The notes below the pieces were generated by a model that made no database searches, had not been told where the DNA came from, and saw only the letters and a program-made list of their open reading frames with translations. From NCBI RefSeq assembly GCF_000151665.1, contig NW_013171817.1:310001-374000 (forward strand): a stretch of 64,000 nucleotides of DNA. The letters are read 5' to 3'. Each line of letters opens with the position of its first letter. Position 1 is the stretch's first letter. Source of the stretch: Blastocystis hominis (Eukaryota; Sar; Bigyra; Opalinata; Blastocystidae). Positions 63,527-64,000 of the stretch are shown here, in pieces. The position numbers were made by a program, and so were the translations under genes.

Positions 63527-63787
63527 CAAGTAATTCAACAAAAGTCTAGGTTCAACAAGAATGGAGTGAAAGCGAATCTTTCCCTCTTCATTTCTCTATT
63601 GTCCTCTGAACGTATGTGCTCGTAAAAACAGAAATCCAAGCGCGGTATTTAAATCTAGTGTGTAATTGTGGGTATTGAGACATATGTCCTTGTCAATCGT
63701 TTCTTTCGCTGGATACCTGATAGGAACCACATTTGCCAAATTCATTTTATGCCAAACTACGGTTCCCTCCCTATTTTACTTTGTTCA

Positions 63788-63795
63788 AACAAACA
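63788..63795 (-). terminator. TGTTTGTT poly(A) motif
   Basis: Exact minus-strand motif 5 nt after the TGA of the truncated coiled-coil gene. Confidence 0.8.
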
Positions 63796-63800
63796 CAATA

Positions 63801-64000
63801 TCACTTTCTTTGTAACGCCTGAAAAGCCACAACAAATTCCTTGAGCGCCTTCCCCTGGTTCTGAACAATACGGATAATCTCCCGAATTTTGGAATGCAAT
63901 TTGTCATCTTCCTTTTTACTCGTCGCACACATCTCCTTCACTCGTTTATTCTCCAAATCCAGTCGCTCATTCTCCCTCCGCAGCAGATTCAGCGTAGACG
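63801..64000 (-). CDS. Coiled-coil protein, C-terminal end only
   Basis: The last 65 residues of a gene truncated by the window edge. The visible part is one long helix (LLRRENERLDLENKRVKEM, KIREIIRIVQNQGKALKEF) ending ALQRK-TGA at 63801-63803. The family cannot be judged. Confidence 0.6.
   Translation of the reverse strand, partial: STLNLLRRENERLDLENKRVKEMCATSKKEDDKLHSKIREIIRIVQNQGKALKEFVVAFQALQRK

Noticed and set aside
1-64000. CRISPR arrays, insertion sequences, bacterial operons
   Set aside because: No spaced direct repeats, transposase frames or terminal inverted repeats; intron-split eukaryotic genes cover the window.

Overview
This is a dense window of a eukaryotic nuclear genome, best explained as the anaerobic gut stramenopile Blastocystis (subtype not determined). 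Three things point there. First, nearly all genes are split by GT-AG introns of about 28-36 bp. Second, 26 of 36 coding genes are followed by an exact copy of TGTTTGTT on the coding strand. Third, five genes have no usable genomic stop codon: their reading frame runs into this motif, and a poly(A) tail added exactly 4 nt upstream of it would complete TAA from a genomic T. Polyadenylation-created stops with a TGTTTGTT element are a described peculiarity of Blastocystis. Exon-intron models were made by eye from frame, conserved protein alignment and GT-AG boundaries. Every full-length multi-exon model gives a CDS length that is a multiple of three, or 3n+1 where the stop is completed by the tail.

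Layout. 0-8.4 kb: a 5'-truncated HEAT/TOG-like protein, Tom40, a Met/Gln-repeat protein, a GT61-like type II glycosyltransferase and a small fibronectin-III protein. 8.4-13.6 kb: an NDUFB10-like complex I subunit, a secreted/membrane apyrase, EMG1, a degenerate class V aminotransferase and the splicing factor PHF5A. 13.6-28 kb: an earless beta-adaptin, SMC1, threonyl-tRNA synthetase and a 1594-residue surface protein. 28-39.7 kb: RNA polymerase I subunit RPA2, RPS14, APC11, condensin II NCAPG2, tRNA-Ser(CGA) and the Pol I/III subunit AC40 (POLR1C). 39.8-50 kb: a large unrecognised protein, a PHD+CCCH protein, RACK1, RPL37, mitochondrial uL23 and a coiled-coil protein. 50-64 kb: a divergent intronless Hsp70, CRNKL1/Clf1, tRNA-Glu(CTC), an IST1-like protein, PIGW/GWT1, farnesyltransferase beta, an ORC6-like protein, a FAM210/DUF1279-like organelle protein, a MAP-kinase-like kinase with a TSY activation loop and a truncated coiled-coil gene.

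These are housekeeping genes, not an operon or island. Themes recur: ribosome and Pol I biogenesis (EMG1, RPA2, AC40, RPS14, RPL37, RACK1), chromosome structure and cell cycle (SMC1, NCAPG2, APC11), pre-mRNA splicing (PHF5A, CRNKL1), the secretory and GPI pathway (GT61-like, apyrase, PIGW, beta-adaptin, IST1-like) and mitochondrion-related-organelle proteins (Tom40, NDUFB10-like, uL23m, FAM210-like). Intergenic distances are often a few tens of bases, and the poly(A) motif of one gene commonly lies just upstream of the next start codon. Four of the five poly(A)-completed stops are in such tight tandem pairs. No mobile element, CRISPR array, rRNA gene or virus was seen.
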